From assembly GCF_013393185.1 (NCBI RefSeq), contig NZ_QJQX01000078.1, positions 61,163 to 125,162 of the forward strand: a stretch of 64,000 nucleotides of DNA, written 5' to 3'. Every line of letters begins with the position of its first letter. Positions within the stretch are counted from its first letter, which is position 1. Below are positions 60,611 through 64,000 of the stretch, piece after piece. This stretch comes from Sphingobium lactosutens. GTDB taxonomy: Bacteria; Pseudomonadota; Alphaproteobacteria; Sphingomonadales; Sphingomonadaceae. The translations under genes and the position numbers were made by a program. The notes under the pieces were generated by a model that made no database searches, was not told the origin of the DNA, and saw only the letters and a program-made list of their open reading frames with translations.

Positions 60611-61357
60611 TCAGGCCATGACCCAGCCGCCATTCACATGCAGCGTCTGGCCGGTGATGAAGCCCGCCTCCTCGGCGGCCAAAAAGGCGATGGCATGGGC
60701 GATGTCAGCGGCTGTTCCGCGACGCTTGACCGCCTGCGCATCCAGAACCATCTGATTATATCCCTTCCGGTCGGGATGGATCTTCTCCGCATCGGTCGGG
60801 AAGGCGCCAGGCGCGATCGCGTTTACGGTGATGCCGTCGGGGCCGAATTCGCGCGCCCATGCGCGGGTCAAACCTACCAGCGCGCCCTTCGACGCAACAT
60901 AGGGGGACAGGCTCGCCCAGCCGCCGGAAATGGTGATGCTGGAGATGTTGATGATCCGGCCGAAGCCTTGCGCGCGCATCCCCGGCAAAGCAGCCTGCAC
61001 CGCGACGATGCCGGCGTCGACATTGATCCGCTGGACCAGTTGATGCTCCTCGATGGAAAAATCCTCGAAGGGTTTGGACGGATAGATGGCGGCATTGTTG
61101 ATGACGATGTCGAACCCGCCATGTTCGGCGATCAATCCGTCGAGCGTTGTGCGAAAGTCCGCCAGGTCGGACAGGTCGGCGGTCGAAACGATCAGGCGCC
61201 CCGGCACTCTGCCCGTCGCCGCATCGATCAGTCGCGCGATCTTCGCAGGGTCGTTGTCGACCGCGATTACGGTCGCACCGCGCTCGATCAGCAGCAGCGT
61301 CGTTTCCAGCCCCAGCCCGCCGGCCGCGCCGGTATAGAGGATCGTCCGGCCTTTCAT
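60611..61357 (-). CDS. Short-chain dehydrogenase/reductase (possible sugar dehydrogenase)
   Basis: A 248-residue SDR with YTGAAGGLGLETTLLL, VINNAAIYPSKPFEDF, Ser in NISSITISGG and YVASKGA; it ends LHVNGGWVMA. In this operon it may oxidise L-rhamnose or L-fucose at C1, or a later hydroxy acid. No lactonase or sugar-acid dehydratase gene is visible to complete that chain. Its ATG overlaps the DUF4432 stop by 4 bp. Confidence 0.82.
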   Translation of the reverse strand: MKGRTILYTGAAGGLGLETTLLLIERGATVIAVDNDPAKIARLIDAATGRVPGRLIVSTADLSDLADFRTTLDGLIAEHGGFDIVINNAAIYPSKPFEDFSIEEHQLVQRINVDAGIVAVQAALPGMRAQGFGRIINISSITISGGWASLSPYVASKGALVGLTRAWAREFGPDGITVNAIAPGAFPTDAEKIHPDRKGYNQMVLDAQAVKRRGTAADIAHAIAFLAAEEAGFITGQTLHVNGGWVMA

Positions 61358-62532
61358 GCCGCGCCTCCGATTGGGGGGAAGGCGCCCGAAGGCATGGGAT
61401 AATCCTCGTCGGGCTGGCGCTGGACGCCCTCGATCCGCGCGACAGCGGCGGAGACGGCGTCGGGTTCGGGCAGGACACGCAGGATCGTGTCGTAGCGACG
61501 CTCCTCACCATGCTCCAGTTCGATCAGTTCGCCGCGCTCACGCGCGAAATCCTTGCCCAGAACATGATTGGTCGATGGTTCGATGCCCACCGCATAATGA
61601 CCGGCATGGAGATTCTGCCATTCGAACATGGCCGGAAACTGATCCTTGCGCGTGACGACCGAAAAGCCGAAGCCCAGAGCCTCATTGACGATCGCGACCT
61701 CGACCCCGCCATCGGCGTCGGGCGCCATGTCATGTTGCCAGACCTGTTCGTGGAAGTTCACGATCGGTGGAGGCAAGGTGCGATAGCCGACACCTTGCCG
61801 CCGATAATGATCGGCATGGGCAGCCCATAGCACGTCGCGGATGGGCGCCACATAGCGCGCACCCTCCGCCACCACCGGATGGCCGACATTGATATGATAG
61901 CAGAACATGTGCGGCGTCCGGTAGAAACCATGGTTTACCACCCGATCGGTCAGGCGAATCTCGTCACCACCCAGATCCGCCTCGATACGACGGATGAGGT
62001 GCAGATCCTCGCCGAACACCGTAGACTGACGCACGATCCCCTCGGCCCAGAAAGTGCAGGCGTCGCCCTGCCATTGCTCGCCATAGCCGGTGAGTTGCGC
62101 CGGTATCGTCCCGATGCGGCCATGCAGAGAGGAAGATACCGCTCGACGCGGACCATAATGATAATGGCCCGCCGGATCGTCATGCATGAAGAGAATATGG
62201 TCGAGGCCGCAAGTGATGTTGAGGCCGGACATGGAGCGGAACCAGCCCAACCCGCCTTCGCCTTCATACTCATGCAGGCCCGGGTGGCGAAAGCCGGAGG
62301 GCGAGTGCCAGCCGATCGCCCGCCCTGCATGCTCGCATTCGGCGATGTCCATGGCGCGGTCCACCAGCACGGTAAAGCTCAGCCCCGTACCGGTGCGGAA
62401 GTGCAGCATGCGAACGCCGCGTTCGGCCCCGTCCTCCAAAGTCATCAACCGCACGCCCGCAAATTGCGACAGCGCACCTGATCGTTCGGCGACGTGTCTT
62501 TTCGACATTTCGTCACCATAAAGCCAGGCCAT
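61354..62532 (-). CDS. DUF4432 aldose 1-epimerase-like protein
   Basis: A 392-residue protein of the galactose-mutarotase-like beta-sandwich type (DUF4432): LVDRAMDIAECEHAGRAIGW, NITCGLDHILFMHDD and later VEVAIVNEALGFGFSVVTRK and GIEPSTNH. Family members are thought to bind or epimerise aldoses or sugar acids. ATG 62532 follows GGAGAGGCTGATC, far better than the open frame reaching 62703. It is the first gene of the nine-gene minus operon and divergent from the mutarotase gene, with a motif-bearing 74-bp spacer. Confidence 0.75.
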   Translation of the reverse strand: MAWLYGDEMSKRHVAERSGALSQFAGVRLMTLEDGAERGVRMLHFRTGTGLSFTVLVDRAMDIAECEHAGRAIGWHSPSGFRHPGLHEYEGEGGLGWFRSMSGLNITCGLDHILFMHDDPAGHYHYGPRRAVSSSLHGRIGTIPAQLTGYGEQWQGDACTFWAEGIVRQSTVFGEDLHLIRRIEADLGGDEIRLTDRVVNHGFYRTPHMFCYHINVGHPVVAEGARYVAPIRDVLWAAHADHYRRQGVGYRTLPPPIVNFHEQVWQHDMAPDADGGVEVAIVNEALGFGFSVVTRKDQFPAMFEWQNLHAGHYAVGIEPSTNHVLGKDFARERGELIELEHGEERRYDTILRVLPEPDAVSAAVARIEGVQRQPDEDYPMPSGAFPPIGGAA

Positions 62533-62548
62533 GATCAGCCTCTCCATA

Positions 62549-62570
62549 TTGTAAGACGTATGATGAATAT
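62549..62570. promoter_or_regulatory. Candidate operator of the saccharide regulon, copy 3
   Basis: TTGTAAGACGTATGATGAAT begins this AT-rich stretch between the divergent DUF4432 and mutarotase genes. It shares the GTATGA(C/T)G-type core with the motifs at 43684 and 53448. Confidence 0.45.
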
Positions 62571-62606
62571 ATAGACTGTGTTTGTTCGTCAACCGGGAGT
62601 GAGAAA

Positions 62607-62978
62607 ATGGCTGAAATTGTGCGACGCTGCTTCGTAGTCGATCTGGTCGACGACCCCGAGTCGATCGCCCGCTACCGCGAGTGGCATAAGCCCGGTGGCC
62701 CACCGCGGGCCGTGACCGACGCGATCCGCGCTGATGGCGTTAACGACCTGCAAATCTGGGTGGTAGGCGACCGTATGGTCATGATTATGGAGCAAGATGA
62801 CACACTGGCCGCCGATTGCGCGGCCAAGGCAGCGCGCGACGCTGCCAATCCGGATGTGCAAGCCTGGGATGCGCTGATGCGGACTTTTCAGCGTCCCTTG
62901 CCCTTTGCGCCGGACATCACCTGGGTCGAAATGCAGCGTATCTATTCGCTAGCGGCACAACCCATCGATATTGGATGA
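62607..62978 (+). CDS. rhaM: L-rhamnose / L-fucose mutarotase (RhaM family)
   Basis: A 123-residue dimeric alpha-beta barrel protein. It opens VRRCFVVDLVDDPESIARYREWHKPGG with the conserved His and Tyr of RhaM, and continues GVNDLQIWVVGDRMVMIME and the C-terminal W-containing VQAWDALMRTFQ. It speeds alpha/beta anomer exchange of 6-deoxy-L-sugars; Xanthomonas L-fucose operons use a RhaM-type protein for L-fucose. A GGGAGTGAGAAA ribosome site precedes ATG 62607. It is divergent from the sugar-acid operon and downstream is only AT-rich sequence and the insertion element. Confidence 0.82.
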   Translation: MAEIVRRCFVVDLVDDPESIARYREWHKPGGPPRAVTDAIRADGVNDLQIWVVGDRMVMIMEQDDTLAADCAAKAARDAANPDVQAWDALMRTFQRPLPFAPDITWVEMQRIYSLAAQPIDIG

Positions 62979-63161
62979 TCCGTCGAAGTCGGGCAGCACC
63001 AAACCTGAAGGGCTTGCCCATAAGGAGGCATGAATGAGCGTTCTTGAATGCCATCACCAGAACACTAAATTCTGACGCACATTTCTAAGTTCAAAATCAT
63101 TGAAATATTTTGAAATTTGCAGATCCAACAAGTTTTCTCTCTTGTCGAGAATACTAGCTGT
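62979..63161. other. AT-rich gap before the insertion element
   Basis: A 183-bp stretch without a credible gene between the mutarotase and the IS5-type element. It is markedly AT-richer than the surroundings from about 63060 onward. Confidence 0.35.
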
Positions 63162-64000
63162 AGTGACATTTTAGGGATTCACGGCGCCGGGTCTTTGTGA
63201 TTCAACAGTGGCTTTTGGAGGCTGGTGTGGAAGGCGAGGTACTTCGGGACGATCAATGGGAGCGATTGCGGGAGTTCGTTCCGGGCGGGCGCAAGGGTAA
63301 GCGTGGTCCGCGTAGCGACGGCAGGCGTTTTCTCGATGCCTTGCTGTGGCTGGCGCGCTCAGGCGGTCGTTGGCGCGATCTTCCCGAACGCTTTGGTCCC
63401 TATCAGACAGCCAAGCGGCGCTATTATCGCTGGATCGAGCAGGGTGTGATCGACCGGATATTCGCGGCGGTGTCCGATGATCCCGACATCGAATGGCTGG
63501 CGATCGATGCCACTGTCATCCGCGCTCAGGCTCAAGCGGCAGGGGCTCGGATAAAAAGGGGGGCGTTCAAGCCCAGGCTCTCGGGCGGTCGAGAGGTGGG
63601 TTCGGCACCAAAATCCACGCCGTAGTCGATGCCCTCGGTCTGCCGATCCGCTTCATTCTTGGCCCCGGACAGCAAAACGACATGGCTCCAGCCTGCGACC
63701 TGATCCGGGGCATCCCGGCAGGCAAGGTGCTGGCGGATCGCGCCTACGATGCCGACCGCCTGCATGACCTCATCTACGAGCAAGGCGGCGAGCCGGTCAT
63801 CCCACCACGCCGCCACCGCAAGTACCAACACGGCTACGACCGCATCGCCTACAAACAGCGTTGGGGCATCGAAGGATTCTTCGCCAAACTCAAACAATGG
63901 CGGCGCATCGCAACACGCTACGACAAGCTCGCCCCCAACTTCCTCGGATTTGTCAAACTCGCCAGCATCATGCTCTGGCTCAAATGATTAAATCGTCACC
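63162..64000 (+). mobile_element. IS5-family insertion element (IS427-like group), right end at window edge
   Basis: The transposase gene at 63197-63987 is flanked by imperfect ends: AGTGACATTTTAG near 63162 resembles the inverse of the right end (GGTGACGATTTAATC read on the minus strand from 64000). The right terminus is cut or just reached by the window edge, so the exact ends and target duplication cannot be fixed. It marks the right border of the saccharide locus. Confidence 0.6.
63197..63987 (+). CDS. IS5-family transposase, two frames joined by -1 frameshift
   Basis: The first frame (63197-63625) encodes the N-terminal part (LRDDQWERLREFVPGGRKGK, then WLAIDATVIRAQAQAAG with the first catalytic Asp of the DDE set). 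The second frame supplies GRSRGGFGTKIHAVVDALG, VLADRAYDADRL with the second Asp, and GIEGFFAKLKQWRRIATRYD with the Glu. The frames meet at the slippery run A5G6 at 63553-63563: a -1 slip gives the continuous IKKGGVQAQALGRS. Such programmed frameshifting is usual in this IS group, so the gene is probably functional. GTG 63227, behind GGAGG, is a likely start (about 253 residues); GTG 63197 is the longer option. Confidence 0.8.

Noticed and set aside
59326..60621. A 431-residue plus-strand frame opposite the CoA-transferase
   Set aside because: The CoA-transferase has clear family motifs and a ribosome site; the antisense frame has neither.
1..64000. CRISPR arrays, tRNA or rRNA genes
   Set aside because: No regularly spaced direct repeats and no recognisable tRNA or rRNA sequence were seen on reading the window; a tool-based scan was not possible.

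Overview
The window is a GC-rich, gene-dense bacterial chromosome or plasmid segment. Gene style (tight ATGA overlaps, a TonB-receptor remnant, non-phosphorylative deoxysugar genes, an IS5-type element) suggests an alphaproteobacterium, most likely a sphingomonad such as Sphingobium or Novosphingobium. That placement is inferred from gene content only. No rRNA, tRNA or CRISPR array was seen.

Region A (1 to about 28.1 kb) is a catabolic island for an unidentified hydrophobic or (poly)cyclic substrate handled as CoA thioesters. It carries a GntR/FCD regulator, crotonases, a fused double acyl-CoA dehydrogenase, an acyl-CoA synthetase, two Rieske oxygenases, a cytochrome P450, a FadH-type flavoenzyme, an epoxide hydrolase, a two-domain MaoC hydratase, several SDRs and two VOC proteins. 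It also has four APH-like small-molecule kinases, all associated with small helical DUF6285-like modules that are separate genes twice and N-terminal fusions twice. Two products, a C-terminal LLM fragment at the left edge and a Ddn-like protein, belong to families that use the deazaflavin F420.

Region A' (28.2 to 43.3 kb) starts with a decayed TonB-receptor end, then an operon of acyl-CoA dehydrogenase, ThDP-dependent E1 alpha/beta and a crotonase. Next come fbiC (fused CofG/CofH deazaflavin synthase) overlapping fno/npdG (NADPH:F420 oxidoreductase), and a complete carboxylic acid reductase. An AraC regulator, a near-duplicate acyl-CoA dehydrogenase and an SDR lie on the opposite strand. The clearest unusual system is therefore F420 synthesis and reduction genes placed near F420-consuming enzymes in an apparently proteobacterial CoA-thioester island. 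The other F420 genes (cofC, cofD, cofE types) are not in the window.

Region B (43.7 to 63.0 kb) is a saccharide-utilisation locus: exported GH78 rhamnosidase, GH2 enzyme, GH28-like protein and a parallel beta-helix protein, a 2-keto-3-deoxy-L-fuconate/rhamnonate-type dehydrogenase, an L-rhamnose/L-fucose mutarotase, and a tightly overlapped nine-gene minus-strand operon. That operon mixes sugar-acid enzymes (lactate dehydrogenase, glycerate kinase, 2-hydroxyacid dehydrogenase, XylX-like FAH protein, DUF4432 epimerase) with CoA-type enzymes (class III CoA-transferase, crotonase) and a solute-binding-like protein lacking a signal peptide. A related sequence motif precedes three transcription units here. 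The right edge holds an IS5-family element with a frameshifted transposase.
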